Positions 37,933 through 46,870 of a stretch of 57,302 nucleotides of DNA are shown piece by piece (within the stretch, counting starts at the first letter, position 1; each line of letters begins with the position of its first letter). The translations under genes and the position numbers were made by a program. The notes under the pieces were generated by a model. The model was given only the letters and a program-made list of their open reading frames with translations. It searched no databases and was not told where the DNA came from. This DNA comes from Lachnospiraceae bacterium. GTDB taxonomy: Bacteria > Bacillota > Clostridia > Lachnospirales > Lachnospiraceae. The stretch lies in NCBI GenBank assembly GCA_015057425.1, contig SVEL01000016.1, forward strand, positions 1-57,302, given 5' to 3'.

Positions 37933-39708
37933 TTGAAAAAGAAATTATTTAAACAAATCATTTCCATCTTGCTTGTATGTACTACATCTATCGGATTACT
38001 TTCCGGTTGTGGAGGCAAAAAGGAAAAAAACGATTTATCCAAAAGCTACCCTCTAAATCTTACAGCTGTTGAAGCTACAACACATATGGGTAATGGCATA
38101 AATCTCGGTAACACAATGGAGGCTTACGGACACTCATCTTATGGTACAAGCGCTGCTGTTTCGGTTTATGAAACTTCCTGGGGACAACCGGTAACTACTG
38201 AAGCTATGATTAAAGGTATGAAAGCTTCAGGGTTTGATTCTATCAGAATCCCAATTGCATGGACGAATATGATGAATTATGAAAGTGGTGATTATACCAT
38301 CAATCAGGCTTATCTTGACCGTGTAGCCGAGATTGTAACATGGGCAATTAATGCTGAAATGTTCGTCATAATCAATGACCACTGGGATGGCGGCTGGTGG
38401 GGTAAGTTTGGTTCTTCTACAGAAGCTACCCGTACAGAAGCAATGGATATGTTTGTATCTATGTGGACACAGATTGCCAACCACTTTAAAGATTACAGCG
38501 GATATCTTATTTTTGAATCAGCTAACGAAGAATTAGGTGACAGACTTAATGACAGAGATGTTTGTTCTGATTCAGGCTCACTTTCAGAAGATGAATGTTA
38601 TGCAACAACCAACAAAATTAACCAGAAGTTTGTTGAAACAGTCCGTGCTACAGGTGGTGTCAATGCTGAACGTTTCCTTCTTATAGCCGGATATAATACA
38701 AATATCGCTGCTACTCTTGACAAACGTTTTGTAATGCCTACTGACACTGCAAAAGACAGATTAATGGTTTCCGTACATTACTATGATCCATGGAGCTACT
38801 GCGGTACAGAAGACGAAGCGGAATGGGGTATAAAAAGTGAATACAATGCTCTCAGACGCTCCCTTTCTTCTTTAGCAACATTTGTAGAAAGCGGATACGG
38901 TGTAGTAATCGGCGAATATGGTGCCTTACCTACTAAAACAGGCGAACTTAAAAGCAACACTGTAGAATTTACTTCTACTATGCTTGATTTATGTACTATA
39001 TATAAATTATGCCCTGTTCTTTGGGATAGAGGTGATTTTTACAGCAAGAAAACATTTAATATTCCGCATAAAGAATTGGCCGATTTATTTGCACAAAATA
39101 AATATTCCGAAGAATCAAAATCTACATATGATGATTTAGCTACAGCTGCTGAAGACAGATTCTCAACATCCTTTGCAAATGCTGCCAGCGAACGCGAAAT
39201 TATAATTGATATGGATGCCATCCAGGCTGAGGGTTCTCGTGCATGGATTATGTGGAGCGGATATAACACAACCTACAGTGTAGGCGATAAATACGATTCT
39301 TCAACTGCAACAGGCGGTGTAGTTGCTAATGACGCCGTAATTAACGGTGCAGGCACATATACAGTATCACTTGATTTTACAGGTGCAAGTGCCGGACATG
39401 ACACAGGATTTTCATTTTCAGCTATTGGTTTATCTAATGGAGAAATACTTTATCCGGGATATATTATAGATATTAAAGAGGTTCTTATAAACGGTGAAGC
39501 ATATACTCTTACAGGAGAACCTTTCACAACAGCTGATGATAAGATTTGTACACGTGTAAATCTTTACAACCAGTGGGTTAATGTTGTTCCGCCTGAGGCA
39601 CGTACCATCGACGGAACACCTGCAGATGCATCACCTACAATCATCGACCCTACTGCTTTTACTGAAATTAAAACAATTGAAATCAAGTTTGATTTTGTTG
39701 CACCATAA
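37933..39708 (+). CDS. GH5-family glycoside hydrolase lipoprotein with C-terminal accessory domain
   Basis: About 591 residues from TTG at 37933, with GGAGG eight bases upstream; the ATG at 37912 precedes that site and is unlikely. Signal peptide with lipobox LSGC anchors it outside. Residues about 35-390 form the GH5 barrel: GINLGNTMEAY, WGQPVTTEAM, IPIAWTN, acid/base Glu in FESANEELGD, VHYYDPW and nucleophile Glu in VVIGEYGALPT. Such enzymes cut beta-1,4 glucans, xyloglucan or mannans; the substrate is not resolved. Residues about 425-591 are a beta-rich module resembling carbohydrate-binding domains (EGSRAWIMWSGYNTTYSVGD). Confidence 0.93.
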   Translation: MKKKLFKQIISILLVCTTSIGLLSGCGGKKEKNDLSKSYPLNLTAVEATTHMGNGINLGNTMEAYGHSSYGTSAAVSVYETSWGQPVTTEAMIKGMKASGFDSIRIPIAWTNMMNYESGDYTINQAYLDRVAEIVTWAINAEMFVIINDHWDGGWWGKFGSSTEATRTEAMDMFVSMWTQIANHFKDYSGYLIFESANEELGDRLNDRDVCSDSGSLSEDECYATTNKINQKFVETVRATGGVNAERFLLIAGYNTNIAATLDKRFVMPTDTAKDRLMVSVHYYDPWSYCGTEDEAEWGIKSEYNALRRSLSSLATFVESGYGVVIGEYGALPTKTGELKSNTVEFTSTMLDLCTIYKLCPVLWDRGDFYSKKTFNIPHKELADLFAQNKYSEESKSTYDDLATAAEDRFSTSFANAASEREIIIDMDAIQAEGSRAWIMWSGYNTTYSVGDKYDSSTATGGVVANDAVINGAGTYTVSLDFTGASAGHDTGFSFSAIGLSNGEILYPGYIIDIKEVLINGEAYTLTGEPFTTADDKICTRVNLYNQWVNVVPPEARTIDGTPADASPTIIDPTAFTEIKTIEIKFDFVAP

Positions 39709-39728
39709 GTAAATAATATTTATAACAT

Positions 39729-39761
39729 AAAAAAGTGCGCTTCACACGGAGCGCACTTTTT
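39729..39761. terminator. Bidirectional terminator between GH5 and HPt-like genes
   Basis: AAAAAGTGCGCT pairs with AGCGCACTTTTT around TCACACGG, symmetric A and T runs, between convergent genes. Confidence 0.93.
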
Positions 39762-39775
39762 ACATTCATTTGAAA

Positions 39776-40120
39776 TTATAATTCTATTTTCTTTAATCTT
39801 TCTATTTTTTCAAATATTACCTTAAGAATATCCCCAACATTTTCATATTCTTCCATTGCAAGCTTTTCTGAAAGTTCACTAAGATTTTCAGCTAAAGGTT
39901 CAAGCCCCAAGTTTCCGACAAAACCTTTGATTTCTTTTGTGTACTCTGTTGCTTCTTCATAATCTTTATTTTTAATTGCTTTTTCGAGTAATCCTAACTT
40001 TTCATCATTAAGAAATATATTAAGACAATTTACATAAAGGTCTTCATCATCAACAAATCTGTCCATAGTCATCGCAACATCTACGCCAAATTCAGCAAGC
40101 TTATCTGTTAATTTACTCAT
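39776..40120 (-). CDS. HPt-like protein lacking the phosphoacceptor histidine
   Basis: 114 residues, all helical. The core EYTKEIKGFVGNLGL (about residues 60-74) aligns with the histidine phosphotransfer motif AHxLKGxxxNLG, but the histidine is replaced by Lys (codon AAA). The rest, including SELSEKLAMEE, fits a four-helix HPt fold. It cannot carry phosphate in the usual way, so it may act as a binding decoy or regulator in a phosphorelay. AGGAGG precedes the ATG. It follows yebC across a twin-palindrome spacer. Confidence 0.7.
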   Translation of the reverse strand: MSKLTDKLAEFGVDVAMTMDRFVDDEDLYVNCLNIFLNDEKLGLLEKAIKNKDYEEATEYTKEIKGFVGNLGLEPLAENLSELSEKLAMEEYENVGDILKVIFEKIERLKKIEL

Positions 40121-40156
40121 TTTACCTCCTGGTTCTTACGTTTCATAAGAACATTC

Positions 40157-40195
40157 CACGATTTGTTTACAAATCGTGAGATTTGCTTGCAAATC
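40157..40195. repeat. Two tandem 16-bp palindromes between yebC and the HPt-like gene
   Basis: GATTTGTTTACAAATC (40160-40175, extending to a 22-bp palindrome at 40157-40178) and GATTTGCTTGCAAATC (40180-40195) share the pattern GATTTGYTTRCAAATC and repeat every 20 bases. This could be a pair of operator sites or an mRNA processing element. Confidence 0.65.
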
Positions 40196-40196
40196 A

Positions 40197-40925
40197 TTAT
40201 TCGTCCCAGTTATTATATACTGCCTGAACATCATCATCTTCATCGAGTAAATCAAGGATTCTTGTTATCTTTTTGATGTCATCAGGATCCGAAAGTGTTA
40301 CGTAGTTCTGTGGAACCATTGTTATCTCTGCATTAACCATCGGAATCTTTTCATTTTCAAGAGTTTCTCTTACTACCGAAAAGTCATCAGGAGCTGTAAG
40401 TATTTCAAAGCTGTCTTCTTCTTCAGCAAAATCTTCCGCACCTGCATCTAAAGCTATCATCATAACTTCATCAGCTTCCATATCACATTCTTCTTTATCT
40501 ATGATAATCTGGCCCTTCTTATCAAACATATATGACACACAACCCTGTGTTCCTACATTACCACCGCCTTTTGTAAATGCATTTCTGACATTTGCAGCTG
40601 TTCTGTTCTTATTATCTGTAAGCGCATCTACGATAATGGCTGTACCACCAGGACCATAGCCTTCATATGTAACTGTTTCATAGTTAACACTGTTTGCATC
40701 ACCGGCTGCCTTCTTAATACCTCTTTCGATTGTATCGTTAGGCATATTATTGGACTTAGCCTTAGCAATTACGTCTCGAAGTTTGCTGTTATTAGCAGGA
40801 TCCGGACCGCCTTCCTTTACTGCAACCGCAATTTCCCTACCAATAATAGTAAAAATCTTACCTTTTGCTGCATCATTCTTTTCTTTCTTATGCTTAATAT
40901 TCGCGAATTTTGAATGTCCTGACAT
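40197..40925 (-). CDS. yebC: YebC/PmpR-family regulatory protein
   Basis: 242 residues, full length. [22 protein letters not shown] is the family N-terminus, with [23 protein letters not shown] in the middle domain. Family members bind DNA as regulators, and recent work ties some to ribosome function at proline stretches. CGGAGG precedes the ATG. It follows the CNNM gene by 15 bases in the rex-to-HPt run. Confidence 0.95.
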   Translation of the reverse strand: MSGHSKFANIKHKKEKNDAAKGKIFTIIGREIAVAVKEGGPDPANNSKLRDVIAKAKSNNMPNDTIERGIKKAAGDANSVNYETVTYEGYGPGGTAIIVDALTDNKNRTAANVRNAFTKGGGNVGTQGCVSYMFDKKGQIIIDKEECDMEADEVMMIALDAGAEDFAEEEDSFEILTAPDDFSVVRETLENEKIPMVNAEITMVPQNYVTLSDPDDIKKITRILDLLDEDDDVQAVYNNWDE

Positions 40926-40940
40926 TCTAATTACCTCCGT

Positions 40941-42296
40941 TTATTCATTTTCATCTTCTTCAGAATCTTTTATACATAATGTCATTCTGATAGTTGAAAT
41001 CATTTTATTTTCAATAGACAAAACTTCATATGTGTTTCCGTCTATTTCAATTACCGGCTTGTCATCCTCTTCCGGAATTCTGTCTAACTTTGAAATCAGA
41101 TATCCGTTAATAGTATCATAATCTTCTTCATCAAAAGTAAGACCAAAGGCATCTTCTAATTCCTCGAGTGTTGTAGCACCTTTAACAATATAAACATTTT
41201 CACCTTCAGTTACTATATTGTTTTCTTCCTCGTCATACTCATCCAAAATATTGCCTACAATTTCTTCAAGTATGTCTTCCATTGCAACAAGTCCTGCTGT
41301 CTGACCATATTCGTCAACAACTATTACCATATGGGTTTTATTTGACTGCATTTCCTTGAATAATATATCTACATTTCTTGTTTCCGGAATAAAATCTGCT
41401 TTTCTGATAATTTCAGGAATATCGCAAACTTTCATATCTGCATACTCAGTATTTTCTTTTCCGTAAAACATCTGCATAGCATCACGCAAATGCATAATAC
41501 CTATTATATTGTCAATGTTATCCTTATAAACAGGAAAACGTGAAATTTTCTCTTCCAATATAAATTCAACTGTTTCTTTAAGAGTCATGTCTCCATCAAT
41601 TGCAATGATATTCTTTCGATGAATCATTATATCCGATGCATCTTTTTCATCAAGCTCGATAATGTTATTAATCATCTCCGCTTCACTGGCCATAAGAATT
41701 CCCTGCTCATGTCCTTCATTTACAATGGAAACAATCTCTTCTTCAGTTACGTTATCTTCTATTGCTTTCGGGTCAATACCTATAATTCTTAAGATAAGAT
41801 TTAAAAAGAACGTAAACACAAATGTCACCGGTGTAAATATTATCATCAACATCCGTACAATTCCAACAAGGCCTAATGACAATGCAACATTATACTTTCT
41901 TCCTATTCTCTTCGGCAACATAATACCGAGAACTATCATAAGTAAAAGGAAATATATCGCTACTAATATGTATGATGTAGCAACAATTGCTGCATCTGTA
42001 AAATATAACGCAAACTTTGATGCCAAAAATGCTTCAAGCTTCGGCTCATACTTAAGCACATGAAAGAACCCTACACATAACATCATAGTCGAGCTGACTA
42101 TATGTATGGTATTTATCAGTTTCTCAGGCTTCTCTGCCAGCTTAATAACCTTACCGGCTGCTTTTGAACCTTCTTCTTCCTTCTTTTCCAATTCACTCTG
42201 ATTTACAATTCTTATTGCTTCACTAAATCCGTACAGAATTCCATTTATAACAATGAAAATTCCAAGAATAATTATTCCGACCGCGGGATGATCCAT
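40941..42296 (-). CDS. CNNM/CorC-family membrane transporter (hemolysin-like)
   Basis: 451 residues. An N-terminal DUF21 domain with about four membrane segments (1-180) is followed by two CBS domains (about 205-330; ASDIMIHRKNIIAI and VDILFKEMQSNKTHMVIVVDEYGQTAGLVAMEDI) and a C-terminal CorC/HlyC domain (about 345-440; YDTINGYLISKLDRIP). The family mediates magnesium or cobalt efflux and its CBS domains bind nucleotides. AAGGAG precedes the ATG. Confidence 0.92.
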   Translation of the reverse strand: MDHPAVGIIILGIFIVINGILYGFSEAIRIVNQSELEKKEEEGSKAAGKVIKLAEKPEKLINTIHIVSSTMMLCVGFFHVLKYEPKLEAFLASKFALYFTDAAIVATSYILVAIYFLLLMIVLGIMLPKRIGRKYNVALSLGLVGIVRMLMIIFTPVTFVFTFFLNLILRIIGIDPKAIEDNVTEEEIVSIVNEGHEQGILMASEAEMINNIIELDEKDASDIMIHRKNIIAIDGDMTLKETVEFILEEKISRFPVYKDNIDNIIGIMHLRDAMQMFYGKENTEYADMKVCDIPEIIRKADFIPETRNVDILFKEMQSNKTHMVIVVDEYGQTAGLVAMEDILEEIVGNILDEYDEEENNIVTEGENVYIVKGATTLEELEDAFGLTFDEEDYDTINGYLISKLDRIPEEDDKPVIEIDGNTYEVLSIENKMISTIRMTLCIKDSEEDENE

Positions 42297-42387
42297 TTAT
42301 CTTGCTCCTTTTTATCTTTAACTGCATTAAATAAGTCTTTAACCAAATTAACACTATCTTCTAATATAACATTTTGTTGCTTAATAG

Positions 42388-42747
42388 TCAATATGTATCA
42401 AGTTCGAGACTTATTGCCAGTGCCTTCTCTACTTTCTTTAAAATCTCTCCGTCTATTCTGCATACCTTATCCTTCAAACGCTTCTTATCAATCGTTCTGA
42501 GTTGTTCCAACAAAATGACCGAATCTTTTACTACACCATATGTTTTGCTGTCTAATTCAACATGTGTCGGAAGCTTGCATTTATTCATCTTGGATGTAAT
42601 TGCCGCACATATAACAGTAGGGCTGTGCTTATTTCCAACATCATTTTGAACAATTAATACCGGTCTGATTCCACCCTGTTCGGAACCAATGACCGGTCGT
42701 AAATCAGCATAATATATATCCCCTCTTCTGATAACCACCTTATTCAC
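42388..42747 (-). CDS. mazF: MazF/EndoA-family endoribonuclease toxin
   Basis: 119 residues. [30 protein letters not shown] is the family start with the catalytic Arg, and the Thr in AAITSK completes the active site. It cuts mRNA at short motifs and resembles Bacillus EndoA. In Bacillus the antitoxin gene sits between alr and the toxin; here only about 76 bases separate alr from mazF and no antitoxin frame is seen. Confidence 0.92.
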   Translation of the reverse strand: MNKVVIRRGDIYYADLRPVIGSEQGGIRPVLIVQNDVGNKHSPTVICAAITSKMNKCKLPTHVELDSKTYGVVKDSVILLEQLRTIDKKRLKDKVCRIDGEILKKVEKALAISLELDTY

Positions 42748-42823
42748 TCTCCAAATTTAATACTTAGGATATGTCCCAGCCATAGTATTGCCCAATCCGG
42801 AGTGTTTATTCATTTAAATAAAA

Positions 42824-44011
42824 TTAATCATAGAAATCATCTTTTGTACCAACTACTTTACCATCCTTATAAAATACCCTTGGTACTCTTTTGCCTACAT
42901 TGCATATAAACTCATAATTAAACGTTCCGCCTAATTCGGCTATCTCTGAAATATCTATAAATTCGCATCCATCAGCTCCCGTAAGAGTAACAATATCCCC
43001 TTCTTTTGCTTCAGGAATATCAGTTACATCTACCATAAACTGATCCATACATACTCTTCCCACAATATTGGCTTTCTTACCGTGTATAAGTACGTAACCT
43101 TTATTACTTAAATTTCTGAGATATCCGTCACCATATCCTACAGGTATTGTTGCTATTCTGGACATGCGGCTTGTAAAGTAGCTTCTTCCATAGCCGATAC
43201 TTGTATCCGGGCACATTTCCTTAATATATACTATGTGACTCTTTAACTCCATTGCCTGTTTTAAGTCAAACTTTTTAATATCAATTTCAGACGAAGGCTC
43301 TAAACCATACATTGCAATTCCGGCTCTTACAGCATCAAGATTAGTATCTTTTGCATCTATTATGGCTGCACTGTTATCGCAATGTTTCATTTTTATATAA
43401 ATTCCTTTATCTTCCAGGCATTTTATAACATCATTAAATAATTCAAACTGTCTGTAAACAAAGCTTTTATCCCGAACATCTGCCAATGCAAAATGTGTAA
43501 AAACACCTTCAATCACTACAGATGGCAGCTTACTTATCGCTTCAATTGCTTTGCAGGTTTTAGGAATTGTTTCTTCTGAAAGTGCGTCAAATCCGATTCT
43601 GCCCATCCCCGTATCCAGCTTAATATGAATCAAAGCTTCTTTTCCAAGCTTTTGTGCCACTTCCGATATGGCAACTGCATCTTCATATTTAAAAACGCAC
43701 ATTCTTATTTCATTAAGAATCATTTCTTCATATCTGGCTTCATTTATAAAACCAAGTATCATAATAGGCTTATTATCTGCATACTTCTTAAGGTTCAACG
43801 CTTCATCTGCTGTTGCAACTGCAAAATAGTCAACTTCATCTGATGCATACTTTGCAATCATTGACGCACCGTGTCCATATCCATCTGTTTTTACAACTGC
43901 AATAAACTTGCTATTTTCATCTACCGATGACTTAAGCATCTTTATATTATGCTCTATATTATCAAGATTTATTGCTGCATATACTCTGTAATATTTCTCA
44001 AATATATCCAT
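42824..44011 (-). CDS. alr: Alanine racemase
   Basis: 395 residues. It makes D-alanine for peptidoglycan with pyridoxal phosphate. The PLP-lysine motif AVVKTDGYGHGA lies near residues 38-49, the catalytic Tyr in TSIGYGRSY, and VCMDQFMVDVT and NVGKRVPRVF match the C-terminal barrel. It lies about 30 bases downstream of nnr. Confidence 0.97.
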   Translation of the reverse strand: MDIFEKYYRVYAAINLDNIEHNIKMLKSSVDENSKFIAVVKTDGYGHGASMIAKYASDEVDYFAVATADEALNLKKYADNKPIMILGFINEARYEEMILNEIRMCVFKYEDAVAISEVAQKLGKEALIHIKLDTGMGRIGFDALSEETIPKTCKAIEAISKLPSVVIEGVFTHFALADVRDKSFVYRQFELFNDVIKCLEDKGIYIKMKHCDNSAAIIDAKDTNLDAVRAGIAMYGLEPSSEIDIKKFDLKQAMELKSHIVYIKEMCPDTSIGYGRSYFTSRMSRIATIPVGYGDGYLRNLSNKGYVLIHGKKANIVGRVCMDQFMVDVTDIPEAKEGDIVTLTGADGCEFIDISEIAELGGTFNYEFICNVGKRVPRVFYKDGKVVGTKDDFYD

Positions 44012-44040
44012 ACTTTGCCTCTTACTTCTTTATATTATAA

Positions 44041-45672
44041 TTATGGTAATTCAACTTTACATATACCATCTATGATATCTGTAGCCATAATACTGCCTGC
44101 ATTCATATATTCTGTCGCCTTTTCAGCTGCCATTCCGTGCACTGCACATGCAACTGCCGCTGTATATGCTCCGGTTAAAATTTCATCTTTATTATATACA
44201 CATGATATACCGGCTATAATTCCCGTAAGAACATCACCTGTTCCTGCTTTTGCCATACCACTGTTTCCATAAGCATTGATAAACGTATCATTTCCATTGG
44301 CGATAACACTTCTGGCATCCTTAAGAACTACTGTAATCTTATGTTTAACGGCATATCGTTTCGCAACATTTAATATATCTTCCTTTATAACTGCCGGATT
44401 AATATTAACAAGTCTGCTCATCTCACCTATATGCGGTGTTATAATTACCTTTCCAAAATACAATTCCTCAAGTTCCTTATGACTGCTTATAATATTCAAG
44501 CCATCAGCATCTATTATAATACGCTTGTCAAACTTTTTAGCAGCCATAAGTGTTATTCTAAGTATTTTAACACTTTCATCGCTTTGTCCCATGCCCGGCC
44601 CAAGTATAACAACATCTGACCATTCAACATTATCAGCTATAAGCTTTCCTTCCGGTTCATCATAAACGGCAAGTACTGCTTCCGGTATAAGTCCCTGATA
44701 AATCTGAGTATTTTCTCTCCTTGTAAGTATCTTCACAAGTCCTGCTCCTGTCCTGTATGCAGACTTTGCCGCAAAATATCCTGCACCGCACATTCCTTCA
44801 CTTCCGGCAACAACAAAAACCTTTCCGAACGTTCCTTTATTGCCGAAATCATCTCTTGGCGGAAGACTCTTTATGTCTTTATCTTCTACAAGGCTTATTA
44901 AATCAACATTTTTATATGCTTCATTTAAAAATCCTATATTTTTAATAACAACATTTTTGTCTATACATATATTTTTATCTTTGATTTTTGTTCTACTTAC
45001 TGCCTGACATCCCGGCAAAAGCAAAAGCTCTGTCTTTGCACAGCCAAATGTTACAACCTTATCACATATAACTGCACCTGTGTAACCAACTCCCGAAGGA
45101 ACGTCAACTCCATATACATAAAAATCCGGTACATATCTTCCGTTATTTATATTTATGGTATTAACAGTTCTGATATTATTAATCTCTTCAGCAGCCTGTA
45201 ACACCACACCGCTTACAGCTCTTTTCAGGCCAATTCCAACCATGGCATCAACAACTATGGTTGCGGTTTTTTTAGTGTTTTTATAGTATTTTTCTATAAT
45301 TCCTTCCTTATATCCGGAAAAGTTAACGCCTGCACTTATTGCTTCTTTATACTGATGTAACCATTCCTTTGTACATGTAGAGTTTTCTGCCTCATCTATA
45401 CCCGGAACATTATCAAAACCCATAAGTATAACCGTAACATCCATACTGTTTCGTGCAAGAATCTTACTGATAGCAATGCCGTCCGCACCATTATTGCCTT
45501 TCCCGCAAATTAAAAGAAACTGCACATCTCTTGGTTCTGTGCAGTCCTTGATTAATTCATCACAAACACTGCCGGCAGCTCTTTCCATCAATACCAAAGA
45601 AGGTATTTTTCCTTCCTCAATGGTATATTTATCAATATATTTCATATCTTTTCCTGATACCGCGTATTTCAT
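44041..45672 (-). CDS. nnr: Bifunctional NAD(P)H-hydrate epimerase/dehydratase
   Basis: 543 residues. The N-terminal YjeF epimerase (about 1-225) with CGKGNNGADGIAISKIL interconverts hydrate epimers. The C-terminal dehydratase (about 260-530) with VAGSEGMCGAGYFAA, VILGPGMGQ, IITPHIGEMSRL and GMAKAGTGDVLTGIIAG uses ADP or ATP to restore NAD(P)H. The pair repairs damaged cofactors. It follows acpS. Confidence 0.96.
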   Translation of the reverse strand: MKYAVSGKDMKYIDKYTIEEGKIPSLVLMERAAGSVCDELIKDCTEPRDVQFLLICGKGNNGADGIAISKILARNSMDVTVILMGFDNVPGIDEAENSTCTKEWLHQYKEAISAGVNFSGYKEGIIEKYYKNTKKTATIVVDAMVGIGLKRAVSGVVLQAAEEINNIRTVNTININNGRYVPDFYVYGVDVPSGVGYTGAVICDKVVTFGCAKTELLLLPGCQAVSRTKIKDKNICIDKNVVIKNIGFLNEAYKNVDLISLVEDKDIKSLPPRDDFGNKGTFGKVFVVAGSEGMCGAGYFAAKSAYRTGAGLVKILTRRENTQIYQGLIPEAVLAVYDEPEGKLIADNVEWSDVVILGPGMGQSDESVKILRITLMAAKKFDKRIIIDADGLNIISSHKELEELYFGKVIITPHIGEMSRLVNINPAVIKEDILNVAKRYAVKHKITVVLKDARSVIANGNDTFINAYGNSGMAKAGTGDVLTGIIAGISCVYNKDEILTGAYTAAVACAVHGMAAEKATEYMNAGSIMATDIIDGICKVELP

Positions 45673-45705
45673 ATTGCCTAACGCCTTTCGTGTTCTATAT
45701 TGTAT

Positions 45706-46065
45706 TTACTTTTCTATAATACATACTGCCATAGCATATTCCTTACAATGAGAAATTGTAATATGAATATGCTTTAGCTCAAGTTTTTCAAACATTTCCT
45801 TTGCACCGTCATACAAATTCACATACGGCTTTCCAAGTTCATCTCTTAACACTTCCACGGACTTTACGTCAAACCCTCTGAAACCTGTTCCAAAAGCCTT
45901 TGCCACAGCCTCTTTCGCTGCAAAATTACCTGCAAGTGACTGCATATGCTTACCCAGACTCTTAATTTCATCTTCGGTAAAACATCCCTCAAGAAAATGT
46001 TCTCTTTCACAAGCTCTTTCAACTCTCGATATTTCTATAATATCATTTCCGATTCCGTAAATCAT
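45706..46065 (-). CDS. acpS: Holo-[acyl-carrier-protein] synthase
   Basis: 119 residues. It transfers phosphopantetheine from CoA to acyl carrier protein. The magnesium-binding GIGNDIIEISRVER and NFAAKEAVAKAFGTG, plus HITISHCKEYAMA, are all present. It starts 3 bases after the rex stop codon, so the two are translationally linked. Confidence 0.97.
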   Translation of the reverse strand: MIYGIGNDIIEISRVERACEREHFLEGCFTEDEIKSLGKHMQSLAGNFAAKEAVAKAFGTGFRGFDVKSVEVLRDELGKPYVNLYDGAKEMFEKLELKHIHITISHCKEYAMAVCIIEK

Positions 46066-46068
46066 ATA

Positions 46069-46710
46069 TTACTTATCTTCACTTTCTTTTTTAGCAAGAT
46101 TATATGATAATCTCATAAGACTTTCGGATAAATGAACATTTTCTACCACCACATCACCCGGAACGTCCAAATCAGTGTGTGCGAAATTCCAAAAAGCCTT
46201 AACTCCATGATTAATTAATATGTTGGCAACATCTCCTGCCTGTGTCTTCGGTATGGCAAGTGCCACAATATCAACACTTTCATTGGTAATATAATCTTCC
46301 AATTCATCAATATGATAAACTTTTGCGCCACGGATAGTCTGACCTTTTAATTCAATATTCTTGTCAAATATAGCTTTTACCACGAATCCTCTCTTTTCAA
46401 AGTTAGAGTAGTTAGCTATTGCCCTGCCAAGATTACCCGCTCCGATAATAATAACATTGTAGCTTTTATTAAGTCCTAATATCTTGCCAATCTCATCATA
46501 AAGGTATTCTACATTATAACCATAGCCCTGCTGTCCGAATCCGCCAAAATTATTTAAATCCTGTCTGATTTGAGAAGCTGTCACATTCATTTTCTTGCTT
46601 AATTCACCTGATGAAATTCTCTCAATACCAACGTCTTTTAGTTCACCAAGATATCTGTAATAACGTGGCAAACGATGAATTACTGCACTGGAAATATTTT
46701 TCCTTTCCAT
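46069..46710 (-). CDS. rex: Redox-sensing transcriptional repressor Rex
   Basis: 213 residues. An N-terminal winged helix (about 1-80, MNVTASQIRQDLNNFGGFGQQGYGY) is followed by a Rossmann domain (about 80-205, VIIIGAGNLGRAIANY) that senses the NADH/NAD ratio and releases DNA when NADH is high. It is the first gene of the rex-acpS-nnr-alr run and is divergent from the ABC-F gene. No clear TTGTTAANNNNTTAACAA-type site was found in its own upstream region. Confidence 0.96.
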   Translation of the reverse strand: MERKNISSAVIHRLPRYYRYLGELKDVGIERISSGELSKKMNVTASQIRQDLNNFGGFGQQGYGYNVEYLYDEIGKILGLNKSYNVIIIGAGNLGRAIANYSNFEKRGFVVKAIFDKNIELKGQTIRGAKVYHIDELEDYITNESVDIVALAIPKTQAGDVANILINHGVKAFWNFAHTDLDVPGDVVVENVHLSESLMRLSYNLAKKESEDK

Positions 46711-46870
46711 AAATGTCCCTCCAATTACATAGCATATTTATATAATTATACATTTTCAGTCACTTATTGTCAAATATCTATCTATCAAAATTTCTGTAAA
46801 TATTGCCGAAAAATGAAAGATATGCTAATATATCAGGGTGTAAAATTTCTGAAAGGATTATTTAACAAAT

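Noticed and set aside
46711..46870. Rex self-operator
   Set aside because: No TTGTTAA-type inverted repeat could be found by eye between rex and the ABC-F gene.
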